A stretch of DNA of 64,000 bases from Chrysogorgia sp. JL179-B06 (GCA_035772405.1 JAYKKM010000428.1:2517001-2581000); one strand, 5' to 3'; numbered from the stretch's first letter, positions 11,546-23,765 are shown. Notes: generated by a model from the sequence alone, not told the origin. A program made the numbers and translations.

Positions 11546-14500
11546 CTGAAAATCTGGTGAGCCAGTTTCATTTCTAATCAACAGAAGATAACTTTGTCCA
11601 TCAACAATAACTTCTTTCTTGTGATGTCCATTGAGACTCTCCTCTTTGGGGCACTCTCCAGTTAAATATCGATGAACTAAGGCAGATTTGCCTGATGTGA
11701 TATTACCAACAACAGCCTATCAAAATACAACACTTTTGTATACAGTATTCAACATGACTTTTTCATATCTCACGATCATACTTACAGTATGACATCCACA
11801 CTATACATAACGCTTATATATCCTTGAGATTATGTAATGAAATCACTTGAAATGTAATGAAATCACTTGAAATGTAGGTGCATGTGCGTGGATGTATCTA
11901 ATGACTCAGGAGAGACATACGATCAGCATCGTACCGACAGATTGATATTTGGAGTTCGCGACGGCAAAGTGAGAGAGCGGCTCTTGAGAGAATCGAAACT
12001 CACACTCCTGAAGGCTGAAGACTCGACGAGATATGTAGAGCATCGGAAAGCACTATTGCCCAGATGAAACTCGTGGGCATGAAACACCGAGAAAAGATAT
12101 AAGTAAAAACAGCGCGAGACAACAAAGTCATGTGGGAATTGTGGCCGAACGCATGTGCATGCCAGATAGTTGTCCAGCTTATGGTAAAGCACGCAATAAC
12201 TGCAAGAAATTGAACATTATCTACATATCCGTTGTGACTATCGATCACCATTTACTGGACTAGGATTGAGAGTTTGTCATGTATTCGTCTGCATGAACGC
12301 TCTTCTCCACGTGCGCGTATAAGGATGCTATTATTTTTTTTTAAATAATGAACGGTAGATTTACGAGCGTTATTTACGAGCGACCAGTAACTATTCGATT
12401 GTGTGATCGATAGTCACAACGGATATGTAGAATAGATACTTTTCAAAAGGCAAACAACTTTATTCGGGATTTCGAAATATCAACCGCAACAACGTACGTT
12501 TCCCCTTTCTTTGTAGAACATACTGTATCACTTCACAAGTTGCGAGACATAAAATGTTATGGTTCGACCCACAAGGATCTGGAATTGTCCTCGATTATGA
12601 TAGAATTCCTTTTCATGCGCGTGAGAATCTACCGGATTACGTACAAGATCCTCTCTCCTCCGCAGAGGCTTCCAATGCAGTAGAGGGGGGTACCGCATTC
12701 CTTATCCGAACCATATAACCCCCCTCTACTGCAAGATCTGATATATTTTCGCTTTCTGAGTTCCGACCATTTGGCGAAATAGTTCGTAATATTTACGACG
12801 AACATGTTACCGCTGGGTTAGTGGTGTTGGTGGGCTCAACATGGAGAGGACACGATGCGCGATGCCAACATGACGAAAGAAAGTCTGTTCGCCAAGTTCT
12901 CAAGAGGAGGTCGGGCAGCTATAGATGGTGAATACCACATCAAGCTCGATGCCACAATTGGTCCTGTTCAACATTAACCGCGTCGCGTGCAAGTCGCACT
13001 GAGGGCCCGACTGAAGACTGAGCTGAAGGAAATGGAACAGAAGGGAATAATCGCCTCGGTAACAACACCCCCAAGAAGAACGGGAAACTTCGGATATGTC
13101 TAGATCCGAAACACCTGAACCAAGCAATTTAACGAGAGCACTACTCTCTTCCAGCCATAGAGGATGTGGCTACGCGTCTACATGGGGCCAAGGTCTTACA
13201 AAGTTTGATATTAGGAACGATTTATGGCACGTGGAATTAGATGAGGAATCGTCGTTTCTCACCACGTTCAACACCCCATTCGGTCGTTACCGCTGGAAGA
13301 GAATGCCATTGTGTATCCGATCTGCGCCCGAAGTATTCCAGCGCAAGATGCACGAGCTGATTGAAAGGATGCCGCAAGTTGAGGTGGTGGCCCATGATTT
13401 CGTCGTAGTCGGCTACGGAAGCTCACTTCGGAAAGCCCAAGAAGACCACGACAAGAACCTGACGCCGTTCTTACAGCTCTGCGAGCAGAGCGGGCTCAAG
13501 CTCAACGCAGCTGAAGCTCAGACAAACGGAGATGCCTTTTAATTTATCGGACACGTGGCTACAGGTGAGGGTCTACGTGTTTACTTAGCGAAGGTCAGAG
13601 CCAACAAGGAGATGCCACCACCGACAGATAAGGCGGGCCCAGTATCTGAGCAAGTTTCTGCCTCATCTGTCGGACTGACGAAACCACTACGCGAGCTTAC
13701 ACAGCAGGACGTGGAGTGGATATGGGGAGAAGCACAATCAGCAGCACTGAACAACGTGAAAGAAGCAGTCACCGGTACTCCGGTACTACAACCTAGAGGA
13801 GGAAGTGACCATCTCTGCAGCTGGTCAAATGTCGGGGCCGACCTGTGTGAGCTGAATGGACGTACACTGTTACTGCATCATCAAGGAGCTAAGAGCAACG
13901 TTTGCTAGATACGGAGTCCCTGACATCCTGGTGACAGGCAATGGGCTTCAATTCGCATCCGCTGAAGTCGCTGTGTTTGCTAAGACATGGGGATTTTCAT
14001 GTCACGTCATCACCGCATCACCCACAGTCTAACGAAAAGCTGAGTACGCAGTGAAAACGGCTGTTAAAGAAACGCAAGGAGTCTGGTCAATCAGAATATT
14101 TAGCATTACTCGACTGGAGAAATACGCCGACAGAAGGAGTTGGCACGAGCCCCGCCCAGCGTCTTACGGGACGGCGATGCAAGACATTAATCCTCGTTGC
14201 AGGCACCCTACTCAAACCTCAGAGGACGTCCGAAGAAGATGCTCAAGCGATAAATAAAATAGCATTCGTCATTATGTTAAAATGATCGTATATAAATGTA
14301 CGCATATAAGTCGAAAACTCTAAGGATTTCAGATCAAGATACGGTAATGCCATAATTTATTCCAAAACGGTAATTTATTCAATAAGGTGAAGTTTTTATC
14401 TTGATTTCTTTTAGCTGTAAAGCACAGGTAACCAATGACAAGCAAGATTAGAATGCGTGTTATGAAAGAAAAGATGTCACAAGATATAGTATCTCATCTT

Positions 14501-17500
14501 AACTAAAACATCTGTTGTCAATAAAACATCTGTAATTTAAACTGATTTATATTTGGACACATATATAGACAGATAAACAGAGAACCTGATCCTGTGATAA
14601 CGTTCAGTAGACTTATCATATGTGATGAGATTCTTCAACTAAATATTACACACTGGTTTTGACCTGTTATTTACAGTTATTTACAGACCTTTAGGCATTT
14701 CCTCCATTCTGAGCGGTGATTTTTCAGCTCAGAAGTTTATAAAATTTCATATTTTGGACTGTGGTGGGCCCGAAGCAGGCCCCAAACAATGACATTATGA
14801 CACACCCATTTCCCTATTTTTGAGCCACGCCACCCCTCAGAACCACTGACAACATATTAATGCAATGGTCAGCGAGTCCGATATACCTATTAGCAAGGCT
14901 CGAAATAAGTGCCGGTCACCGGTCATTGACCGGTAAAATTACCGTGTTTGACCGGCAAATTTCGTCTTTTACCGGTCAACCATGACCGGTAGATTTTTGG
15001 TTGTAAACAATAAAACAACGGAAACGCTCGATCTCACGTTACGCAAAGTTACGCCGAAAGTGAGGCGCTTTTTGAACGCTAGAAAATATAGTGATTATAT
15101 CACATCAATGGCACAAATTCTCAACTGTGAAGGATGGGAAAGAAACAAGATATCCGAAGACGGTGTCCCCCAGCTCGACATAGAATTTGCAGGTGTCTAC
15201 ATAACGAGTATCTTTAAGAAGTTTGAGCAACCTCTCACCAAGGCCGGTCTTGATTGTTCCCAGAGCCAACTAGTCGATGAGTGGCATGATCTACTCGAAT
15301 ACGCCATTGATTATCTCTCTGGCGCAAACTTTTTAACATGTCTATCGCAAAAGAAAGGTTCAAGAACATTCTTCTGATAGTGAAATTGGCGATTTGCACG
15401 CCAGTTTCGACTTCCAAATTGGAAAGGCTGTTCTCGCGTATGAAACGTGTCAAAGACACATCACGCACTTCGCTCGGTCAGGAGCGCCTGGAGAATCTGC
15501 TGCGCATTGGAGAGGAAGGACCACCTGTCGAAGAATTCAACGCTTTGCCAGCTCTTCAATCTTGGCGTGAAGATAAAACGCGTCGGCCAAATCAAAAAGC
15601 GTCGCGCACCTACAAGCAACGAGCAAAGAGACCTACCAACAGCGAAAACGAATCGCTTTCAGAGTCTGACTCCGATTCTCCGAGCTAAGAGATCAACTTT
15701 TAACTTGAGTTTTTAATGAATGCTTTACTGATAGTGATGCGAAACACTAAACACTTTTAAGTTTTAATCAGTTACTTTTTAGCTATAGGATAATGGCATT
15801 ATAAAATGTTATCACTTAGATATTTACATGTCTTGTATGATTGTATCTTAGTTATGTGGAAATAGGCAAATATAGCATAATTTCTTAAAAATGGACATTT
15901 CGTTACTTGTTAATAAATATAAACTAACTTGAACTGGTCATACAAGTGTTAAGTGTACGTTGCACTCGCATTGAAGCGTTGATAGGCAATAAAGGGAAAC
16001 GACAAATATGACCGCATTGACCGGTAAAAAATCCTCCGTGACCGGCACATTTTTGAAAATCCGGTCAAGTTGACCGGTAGATTTTCAAGAGTTATTTCGA
16101 GCCTTGCCTATTAGCCTCAATCATTCCGCCATTTCCGCCCTTCCAATTCTGCTTAGTTAAAAAAAAAAGCCTACTAGGGCTGCGTAAACTAGAGAAATAT
16201 TAGTACTTTAGTTTAGTAAAACACTCGGGTTAACAGCAAAGATAATGTGATTATTTTTTTAACAGAACATTAATAGGAAGATGATGTTTTCAAACTTCTA
16301 CTTTAGAATTTTTACTGCAATTTTTCTTTCAAATTCAATTATTTTTTTGGGGGGCCGAAAGCTATTCCGGCCCCCCCTTTTATAATATTGGGGGCCACGG
16401 GCCCCCGGCCCCCCTGCTTCCTACGCCCCTGTTTTTGTCAAAGGCATGGTTATATATTCTTAGTGGGGACCCTTACTAGAAAAAGCTGAAATTATGAGGT
16501 ATCTACATTTAGATTGCAATATTGAGCATTCTCATGATTAAAATTCACATGATAGAAAAATATTGCTAAAAATATAATGGAATTTAAGCATGCATAAAGA
16601 TCTTGCCCCCGGGGAATCTCCAGGTGGTGTCCCATACTGCCCCTGCTTTACTTGAAAATGGTCAATTATACAATACTCATACAATCTCGATTGTGATTGG
16701 CTAAAAAACCTACAGACAATTCTTGCCACCTTAGACTCCCTAAAGGCTTCTACATTTATAAATAAAACAATTATTGGATACGGCTTACACATGATATCAA
16801 GAATTATCCAGACCTCTGTCAATGGCAGATAACATTGACCTCTGTGTGGATAATTCTTGATATCATGCTCAGTTTCATCAAAAAGATTAGCCTGTCTGCT
16901 GAAATGTAAGAGTGCCGTACCTAAAATGCTTTTTGTGTAAATGGGCATTTACTGTTGTATACTACAGTATAATAACTGCTACTGCACTTACCAGTCTTAA
17001 TTCATAATCAGGTGATGGTTTCAAAGTAGCAAATTCTGGACTGTGTTGAAAACAGTCTGAAAAATAAACAAGTGCTCAAGTAGGGATGTTAGGTATGAGA
17101 AATTTCCGGTATCGGTTTATACCGGTAAAATTATACCGGTATTTCAGGTATACCGGTTTTTGGGCCTTGTGTAAAGTTATGTTTTATTGCATCTACAGAA
17201 CCATGAAAAAAACCCAAACTATTGAAGTAATAGTTCAAAACATGACACCTTAAAACTCTTGATAAATTTTAATCTCTGTGAATATCAAAATGTAGTTAAA
17301 ATACAATATTACGGTATAATATTGTTCGTTTGTGACTCATTCGCAAAGCAACGTGCTTACACAGGACGCGATTGAGCGAAACAAGAAGTATTAGAATATA
17401 AATTTAAGATTTAGGCATGTGCTTTGCTATATAAAATTATATAAAACAATTTAGGTATACCGGAAATTTCGATATATTGGTATTACTGGAAAAGTCATAC

Positions 17501-20500
17501 CGATATACCGATATACCGATATTGGATTCAATAGCGGTATTTTCGGTATACATTGTATCGGTTTATCGAACATCCCTATGTTCAAGTTTCAAATGGTTTT
17601 GAATGATGGAACATTTCAAGGATGCCAAGGGGAAAATGTGTAGCATTACCAAGGAAATATATGCCATTAAATCTTATATTTAAAATAGAATCAAGAAATT
17701 AGTAAGAGAGGTGTACTGTACAATATATTTGCTCTTTTTATGGTTCCATTTCAGCTATAAAATCCAAAATAAAAATAAAATCCAAATGTTGTATTGTGTT
17801 TGCACTGTGTTTTGTAATGTGTTCAAACATGAGCAAATCATGGCAGTAGCAAAGCTAGAGGGCAGGGGTACTGCCTCCCCACAGAACCTCTGAAACCTGT
17901 TTTATTAGAATATTTTTACATCTGTTGGAAAAATTGGAAAAGGTCATTGATTGAGAGTAAATTTGGGCAATTACATTGTTCTTTTTTGCCATAACTCAAT
18001 AAACTATGCCAGAGAAAATGCAACAGTGTGACAGCCAATTACTGTGGGCCCACAAAAGAAACCAATTGACAAAACATAAAACGTTGGGATTGCAGGGAAG
18101 TATAGGGATTGTGAAGGGATTGATTGATGAAGAGGGGATTTCTCGGCCAAAAATGGCCAAAACAGCGTTGGAAGCTATTTGACTCGGGAAAAAGAAGCCA
18201 CAGAGTTGCCTGCGGAGGAGGCTAGTTTATAACCATTTGCCCACATTTTTGGACACACCCAGTTACACTACTAGGCATTAGGTTGTTTACTAACCCACCC
18301 ACTTGTTAGAAATTTAGAAAGTTTGACCTCCCACTCAGGATTGCTAGATATGCCACTGAATCAAGCTGAATAAATGTCAGCTACAAAAAGAACAAGGTAC
18401 CATATATTTCTAGTTTATTTTTTGGATTGCTTCATAAAACATGGTGCTAATGGCGAAAATATAACAAACAGAAAGTCGTCCAGATATGATAAATAATCAC
18501 AAGCAAGCCAATAATTAATTAATTAATTAATTAATTAATTAAAAAAGCCATTTCTAACCTATGCTAGGATGGAAATACAGACGATTCTAAAAATGTATAT
18601 TGATGATGATGGGGAATTAGACTACAGGGTGCGAATTAACGTTTCAAAAGTGCATCGCAATAATATTCCCCCCCCCCCCCATTTTCCGGTGACCATCATG
18701 TGGCGGGGGACTGGGGGGAGACAATCCCCCGTGGATACTTTAACATTTCTGGTATTAAAATACAACACATTTGCAAAGTTTTAATTACAATCTTTATTTT
18801 CTCAAATAAAGTTTTACTCTACCTCCTATTATTAAAATTAATCATTCGCAGTTCAGTGAAGTAGAGTCTATTAACAGTAGTCCTGTATTTAAATTAGTAC
18901 AAACAACAGCAATGCATCATGCATGAACTGTACATTTCTTACACAAATCCAAAAATTACATGTAAATATACGTAATACAAAGTATTTAAAATGGATTAAT
19001 CAATTTAAAGGTACTGACAACTGTAAGAATTAAAAAAGTTATTTGCTAGGTTTCATCGTCAGATTCCAGATCATCATTTTCCAAATGTATTAACATAGTC
19101 ATTACGGTGATGTCGATCACGCCATCTTTGAACAAGGTTGTTTTTCATGTTTTTGGATAGCTATGGCTGGAACAATTCAGTTGTCGAACTGTGGCATTAA
19201 ACCATAATTCGATCGCTGCATCTGGGCAGAAATCATCGATCGACGAACCATGACTTTCTTCGCTGATTCGAATATTCGCTTCAAGTCGATCGCTACCAAG
19301 TCGATTACGCGAATCTGTCTTCACCCTTCCCATAGTGCTGAACATTCGTTCAAGCTTTGCGTTGGAAAAGAGTGTTTAATTAACAAAAAAACTTGCATCG
19401 CGATTTTCCAAGTTTTTAAACTTTTTTGCAACGCATATTTTAAAATGTGCATGGCGATTTGCGAATCGCGATTAATTCGCACCCTGGACTATCCACCTGT
19501 ATATCGTATTAACTACTATACAGTACAATAGCAATATTAAGAAGCCATATGAAATTTATTGATATGTTTATTGATATGTATAAGCTCAATACAGTAAAAT
19601 ACCATTACATTGCTAAGGGGTATTTTGAATATTTCATCAAAGACGCCTGCAATTTTTCATTAATTGATATAGGAAATAACTCAGTGTTATTTCCTATACA
19701 AATCACACATACATGTTGTGGTGTTTGGTGTGATTAATGCAATATTTTAGTCACATTTTAAGTAGAGTATACATATGGTATATATATTACATCAATTTTA
19801 CAATTTTTTAAACAACTTGATATAAAACTGCAGTTTAAAAGTTCTTATGAACAAGACCGTAATTATATAACAATAATGTACCAGGTTGTAATTTGTTTTA
19901 ATTGAATATATCAACAAACATGTTTCATCATTCATCAAGTAAATGTGAATAATAGGTTTTGACAATTCGTATTGACTCGAGCTGTTGATCACTTCATCAC
20001 TTGTATTAAAAGACGAAAGTGAAAGAGACTGTTCCCACCTTATCTTTATTATACAGTTACGAAATATCCTTGCTTCACCAAGATCCAAGGTGAAAAACAT
20101 GAAATTTACACAATTTGCCACCCAAACCGGGCTTTTAGTGAACCTGAGATAATTCTCATGCATATTATATTACATTTCATCTCCTTCGTCAAACAATTTC
20201 CGGGCTCTTTGTTCTGCCTGATATTATTTGATGAGTAAAGACAAACAAGCGAGAATTTGTATATTAGTAGAACCGGCAACCGGCGACCGGCTAATGGCCC
20301 TTCAAACACAAATTATGATGTGACGTTCACAAGAATACTTCCTACTATTAACAGAGGGAGTCAACGGTTGACCATCAAAGATTATGGTAACTAAAATGTT
20401 AAGCATGTCGAGTATTTTGCACAATTAAAAGTTATGCGCGAAGCTGATCTTACTGGTGTCATATGATAATATTAACACATCGTGTTTAAAATATACTCTA

Positions 20501-21317
20501 GCCGTCGGTAAAGACAAGTAATGTAGAATTGACTGAACGTTTATTTGAAATATAGATGTTTTCGCATGTATCCAAGTCAGTTAAAATCCTTGTATGAACC
20601 ACGGAATGAACGAGGGCTATGAGCTATCTAGTATCGGATGACTAATAACGATATGCTTTTGCAGCACAGCATTTGTAATTTCATTCATCTGCGGGACATC
20701 CCAAAGTTTATGACATATTTAATAATGATTTGCAAAAAACGTACCAACACAGTATGTTGCAATACAATTTTAAATATCGTTTCATCTCGCCATTACAATA
20801 TTATATCAGCTGTAGAAGACGGACACGGCTCCAAATAAAACAAAAATATATAAAGAATAGATGTTCAATTAAAATGATTATAATAAATGTTCGAAAGCTG
20901 TTTATTATAAAGTTACATATACAACTTTAATGTAAAGTCTGGCCACAAAAAATATTGCACATCCACTTCAAAAAAATATAATAACACCCTTCAAATAAGT
21001 CCGGGTTTATATTTTAACTTGCATGGTTGCACAACTTTCAAGATTTCCCGATAAATTATAGACGTGCGAATATTTTGAAGAATGTATGTCAGTATTTAAA
21101 CGAGAAAAACGATTTAAAAAGATCGGTTTCTGTGCTTGAATAGCCTAGTAGACATACCTTCTATGTTGTTCACAAGCTCCCGCATCTGAATTTTGACAGG
21201 AATATTATCGATTTGTTGCAAAAGTCGGTATAAATTCTCAAGTGTGTGATGAAGACCCTCAAATCTCTTTGCTTCTTGACGTATAGCACAAGCCACTGAG
21301 GGCATTTGTTCAGACAT
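11546..21317 (-). CDS. AGAP: AGAP-family Arf GTPase-activating protein (centaurin gamma), 5' exons
   Basis: Exons 1-3 are 21158-21317 (ATG at 21317), 16992-17056 and 11546-11716; later exons lie left of the window. Splice sites are canonical (gtatgt, gtaagt, gtaaat donors; ttttcag and gatag acceptors) and phases fit (160 + 65 nt closes the frame before exon 3). Exon 1 encodes the AGAP N-terminal segment ([20 protein letters not shown]...MRELVNNIE), corresponding to IRAEIQRFE...in vertebrate AGAP1. Exon 2 bridges to the GTPase-like domain (...PSPDYELRL). Exon 3 begins [20 protein letters not shown], containing the P-loop GNITSGKS, and continues [20 protein letters not shown], very close to the AGAP GLD domain. 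Known AGAPs are cytosolic/endosomal Arf-GAPs with GTPase-like, PH, ArfGAP and ankyrin domains. Only the N-terminus and half of the GLD are visible here. Introns of 5.3 and 4.1 kb are filled with gypsy and hAT debris. The first exon is close to 21318-21560, where the promoter should lie; I see no TATA box. Confidence 0.9.
11867..12215 (+). pseudogene. gypsy relic B gag remnant with zinc knuckle
   Basis: A short frame (to 12064) reads [21 protein letters not shown] and [16 protein letters not shown], the conserved end of a gypsy capsid domain. After a stop and a frame change, CGNCGRTH and [15 protein letters not shown] give a retroviral-type zinc knuckle (12128-12214). The homology stops abruptly near 12215, where a 207-bp foldback begins. 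Confidence 0.7.
12222..12428. repeat. 207-bp foldback with 26-bp perfect terminal arms, inside gypsy B
   Basis: The 26 bases from 12222 (acatatccgttgtgactatc...) recur as an exact reverse complement ending at 12428. The arms abut the point where gypsy gag homology ends, so this is either an inserted MITE or an inverted duplication made when the element broke. No flanking duplication is evident. Confidence 0.7.
12676..12733. repeat. 58-bp micro-palindrome
   Basis: Arms tgcagtagaggggggt (12676-12691) and its reverse complement (12718-12733) around a 26-bp spacer, inside gypsy relic B. No convincing flanking duplication. Similar in size to the small palindromic insertions at 22389, 23766 and 26103. 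Confidence 0.75.
12800..14257 (+). pseudogene. gypsy relic B pol remnant (RT, RNase H, integrase)
   Basis: RT starts in scattered frames around 12960 ([26 protein letters not shown]). 13096-13542 is the best stretch: [39 protein letters not shown] and [14 protein letters not shown]. The catalytic box reads AHDF where active relatives have ADDF, so one catalytic aspartate is lost. 13555-13850 carries the RNase H connection ([18 protein letters not shown]). From 13870 the integrase core appears in another frame ([21 protein letters not shown], then VITASPT), so part of RNase H and the integrase zinc finger is deleted. It ends near 14250. Confidence 0.8.
14258..14885. other. AGAP intron, no recognised feature
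   Basis: AT-rich sequence with no coding signature or obvious repeat between gypsy relic B and the next hAT element. Confidence 0.5.
14894..16106 (+). mobile_element. internally deleted hAT element with 8-bp target duplication
   Basis: Ends CAAGGCTCGAAATAA and its reverse complement, flanked by an exact 8-bp duplication cctattag (14886-14893 and 16107-16114). This is direct proof of a hAT-type insertion of 1213 bp. Both subterminal regions are rich in TGACCGGTA words (left 14920-14995, right 16010-16080), the likely transposase-binding repeats. Inside is only the C-terminal part of a transposase. It sits in AGAP intron 2, antisense to AGAP. Confidence 0.93.
14982..15688 (+). pseudogene. hAT transposase C-terminal remnant (hATC dimerisation domain)
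   Basis: The first frame (14982-15377) contains [19 protein letters not shown] and ...[11 protein letters not shown]. After a frameshift near 15340 the second frame (15338-15688) gives [40 protein letters not shown] and LENLLRI, the hAT C-terminal dimerisation motif. The tail is Ser/Glu-rich. The N-terminal zinc finger and RNase H core are absent, so it is non-autonomous. Confidence 0.85.
16115..16789. other. AGAP intron with G/C-rich transposon debris
   Basis: The stretch around 16345-16430 (gggggccgaaagctattccgg...) resembles a hAT/Charlie-like terminus but no paired end was found. The rest is AT-rich without features. Confidence 0.35.
16790..16867. repeat. 78-bp foldback with 21-bp perfect arms
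   Basis: catgatatcaagaattatcc (plus one further paired base) at 16790-16810 pairs exactly with 16847-16867. The 36-bp spacer itself contains tcaatg/cattga. It lies about 125 bp downstream of AGAP exon 2 (gene orientation). It could be a micro-MITE or a structured intron element. Confidence 0.8.
17081..17578. mobile_element. hAT-type MITE (TAGGGATGTT termini)
   Basis: TAGGGATGTT at the left and AACATCCCTA at the right form terminal inverted repeats, flanked by tgctcaag (17073-17080) and tgttcaag (17579-17586), 7 of 8 identical. The subterminal sequence is packed with ATACCGGTA-like words. No coding region. It starts only 24 bp upstream of AGAP exon 2, so it borders the branch-point region of that intron. 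Confidence 0.85.
17587..18612. other. AGAP intron 1, no recognised gene
   Basis: AT-rich. It includes an (AATT)n microsatellite at 18513-18541. No coding signature. Confidence 0.5.
18625..19486 (-). mobile_element. hAT derivative with CAGGGTGCGAATTAA termini
   Basis: The left end CAGGGTGCGAATTAA and the right end TTAATTCGCACCCTG are perfect inverted repeats, and CAGGG is a classic hAT terminus. The flanks ttagacta and gactatcc share only gacta, so an intact 8-bp target duplication is not demonstrated. A hATC remnant lies inside on the minus strand. Confidence 0.8.
19145..19345 (-). pseudogene. hAT dimerisation-domain remnant
   Basis: The minus-strand frame reads [20 protein letters not shown], then [10 protein letters not shown] and [20 protein letters not shown], matching the hATC helix set. 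The remaining transposase is gone. Confidence 0.75.
19495..21157. other. AGAP intron 1, proximal part
   Basis: AT-rich non-coding sequence. A small hairpin ataggaaataac/gttatttcctat lies at about 19670-19700. No exon-like coding bias was seen. Confidence 0.5.
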
Positions 21318-22337
21318 CGTTTCATGGACACGCAGTTACTGTCCTTCTGGAAAGCAACATGCGAATGTCGTTCGTCTTATATCACTATTGTTATGGTAAG
21401 CCATTGATCAAGGAACAGCTGCTGAATAAACTTTGAATGATTCATTGGTTCGCTCTCATAGTCCGCTTATCCGCATTCGATTAGTTTTCATGTTGAGCCA
21501 CTATTTACTTCGGCCAGCGGTTTAATAAAAAATAACATTAGCCAAGGGGAAGGGGAGGGACTTTGGGAGGGACTGGGTATATTACAGTACGTAATATTTG
21601 GCATTTCACTCGAAAGAAAATTTCGAGTGTTGGAATAACTTTGCTTATTTTAATTTTTCATGTTGCGGCATTGTATTTTTACTTTGTATTTTTTTAAACA
21701 TGTGGTCAAGCAGCCGAAGCCTTGTATATTCAGTTCTTGTTTAACATTTTTTGGTTACAGGTCCGATAATTTGTAGGGATATTTAGGATTAGGAATAGGG
21801 ATATTTAGGATTAGGATTAGTTTTTTTTAGGGTTATCTATAATCCACGGCGATAAATGATAATTATATTGTTCCAACTTCGTATGATATAACAAGATATG
21901 AATCTGTTTTGCTGCGCTCAATTTGTTTTGAATCAATCATGAGATATATATTGAACTCGTGACTCCTATGCCTCTATGGCTTTCCGTAGCAGGGTGGTCC
22001 CGGTTTGGTCTTAAAATGTATATACCAGCTCTGTTGCTATAACGGCGGGAAGTGATACACGAAAAATATGCACCTCGGTTCCCGGATGTAGTATTTTTAA
22101 TTGGGTAAAATACCTTTCTCCATATGATATTATAATTCTATCTCCGTGTTTTTATTTCAACTTATGACATGGGGGCCTATGATTAGCCGAGAATATTTTA
22201 TAAGGTGCATCCTGCACTTGACCCAACTTAGCCTGAGAAGATTAGACCCTCTCTCAGGCGCGGGCCCGTGATTCCTCGCCCGCTGAGTCTAGATCCAACT
22301 AAACTTAGATGGACGGACATTACGGTCATGATACCGG
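21318..22337. other. upstream region of AGAP; SINE 3' fragment
   Basis: The first about 200 bp upstream of the AGAP start codon must hold its 5' UTR and promoter, but no core element is recognisable. 21985-22040 contains gtggtcccggtttggtctta, the 3' domain of the tRNA-Ala-like SINE seen intact at 39759-39930. Telomere-like aggatta words occur at 21785-21835. Confidence 0.45.
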
Positions 22338-22462
22338 GGGTGTTGGTGGCACAATGGTAGCATCATAGGATAGCATGTGTCTTAGAGACAACCTCGTTCC
22401 CAGGGCCTTATCTCTGGGAACGAGGTTGTCTTAGAGATTGATCCCAGCTCCTCCTCGTTTTA
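22338..22462 (+). repeat. tRNA-like SINE head interrupted by a 40-bp palindrome
   Basis: gttggtggcacaatggtagc contains a box A-like TGGCACAATGG, and attgatcccagc downstream is box B-like. The two are separated by an inserted palindrome (22389-22428). Too degenerate for a functional tRNA. Confidence 0.45.
22389..22428. mobile_element. 40-bp palindromic micro-insertion with 9-bp target duplication
   Basis: caacctcgttcccag and its exact reverse complement surround a 10-bp spacer. The unit is flanked by the exact 9-bp repeat tcttagaga (22380-22388 and 22429-22437). Removing the unit and one repeat copy restores a continuous SINE head. The 9-bp target size recalls Mutator-like elements, but at 40 bp this is far smaller than ordinary MITEs. 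Confidence 0.85.
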
Positions 22463-23560
22463 GTTTTTCTGGATAAAACGAAGTGTTTACGTACTTGGTC
22501 GCATATGAGAACAGGGACGTGAACCTCATAAAAAGGTGGGGAGGATGATGAATCACTCACAGACGAGCGAAATAGGCGCAGAAAGTCTAGTCCTTCGACG
22601 CTACTAGGGGTCCAAGGACATGCTCCCTCGGAAAATAGATTTTAAGAGAGATTTTACAGAATTTTGGAAAGTTCTAAATTCTAAAATGTCGTTTAAAATT
22701 GCTTTTATTTAAAAATCATTTAAAATTCTAGCGGAACCCCTTCATCAGACGTAAATAAAATTCTATTGTGTGTTTGTTTTCTTTCTTTCTTGAGTAATGT
22801 CAACTGAACAATATTATAGAAACCACTTAATACCCGATTTAATTTTTACTCTCTTCTTTGAGTTTTTACTCTCTTCTTAGCCTGCGTTTATCAGGGCCTG
22901 CGGCGAGAAACAGTCTTATTCCCAGACCCCTTGCCTCACCCTTTACATCAAAGTACGTGATAGATATCAGTATAGATATGATAGATATAGATATGATACT
23001 GACCAAGTGGAAAAAAGAAATTAGAAATATATTATACGCAGAAAACCCTCAAATATAGCGAAAAAGCGAAAAAGTGGGCCCTTGGCTAAAAGGTGGAGGG
23101 GATACATGCCCCCCATCCCCCAGGATTTACGCCACTGTGTGAGAAGAGTGTTCATGAACGAATGGTGAAAAATTGAGAATGACAGCTACGAAAGTTGTAA
23201 TTCTCATTTTTAGTTATTATTATAAATGTTTATTTATGATCTATAACAATATTTAAACACGACTGCTCACCATAGTGATTTTCAAGGATCTGTCCTATGA
23301 AAAATAAAACTATATAAAATAAAAGAAAAAACAAACTAAAAATAAGTTCTGTAAGTTTAAAAAATTATTTAAAACAGTCAAACTAATTGGTTACTGTTAT
23401 AATGTTTGCCGCAATCTATGCACACGCGCATGTGACGGTAGACTTTCTGAAAGTCCTTTCCAGTCTTCTCGCGCGCGATTTGTTTCTCTATTCACTATAC
23501 AGCAGTTCATGTCGTGACGTCAAAATACCACCTCGAATTGTTCGACTTTAAACTGAAATA
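22463..23560. other. intergenic, no recognised feature
   Basis: Low-complexity AT-rich DNA. atagatatgatagatatagat near 22970-22995 is a short degenerate microsatellite. Confidence 0.45.
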
Positions 23561-23562
23561 AG

Positions 23563-23645
23563 GTTAGGGTTTAGGATGACGGTTAGGGTTAGGATCAGGG
23601 TTTGATTTTGGGTAAGGGTTAGTTTTGTACCCAGAAAATAACCAA
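23563..23645. repeat. degenerate telomere-like tract
   Basis: Interspersed TTAGGG/TAGGG words (ggttagggtttaggatgacggttagggttagg...). Similar interstitial tracts occur at 39490-39570, 46600-46700 and 58020-58090, always within dispersed repeats, so they are transposon-borne rather than true telomere. Confidence 0.6.
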
Positions 23646-23765
23646 ATAATGTTGAAATTATGACGTCAGTGACACCCTCTGTTGAAAAGCCTCTTCTCTC
23701 CAGCCTTTCCGCCCACTCGCCTTCCACCTTCCCCTCGACCTTCCCACGCACTTGTGGTGCAAGTC

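Noticed and set aside
18625..19486. Exact 8-bp target duplication for this hAT derivative
   Set aside because: Flanks share only five bases (gacta), so the termini support the element but the duplication is not claimed.
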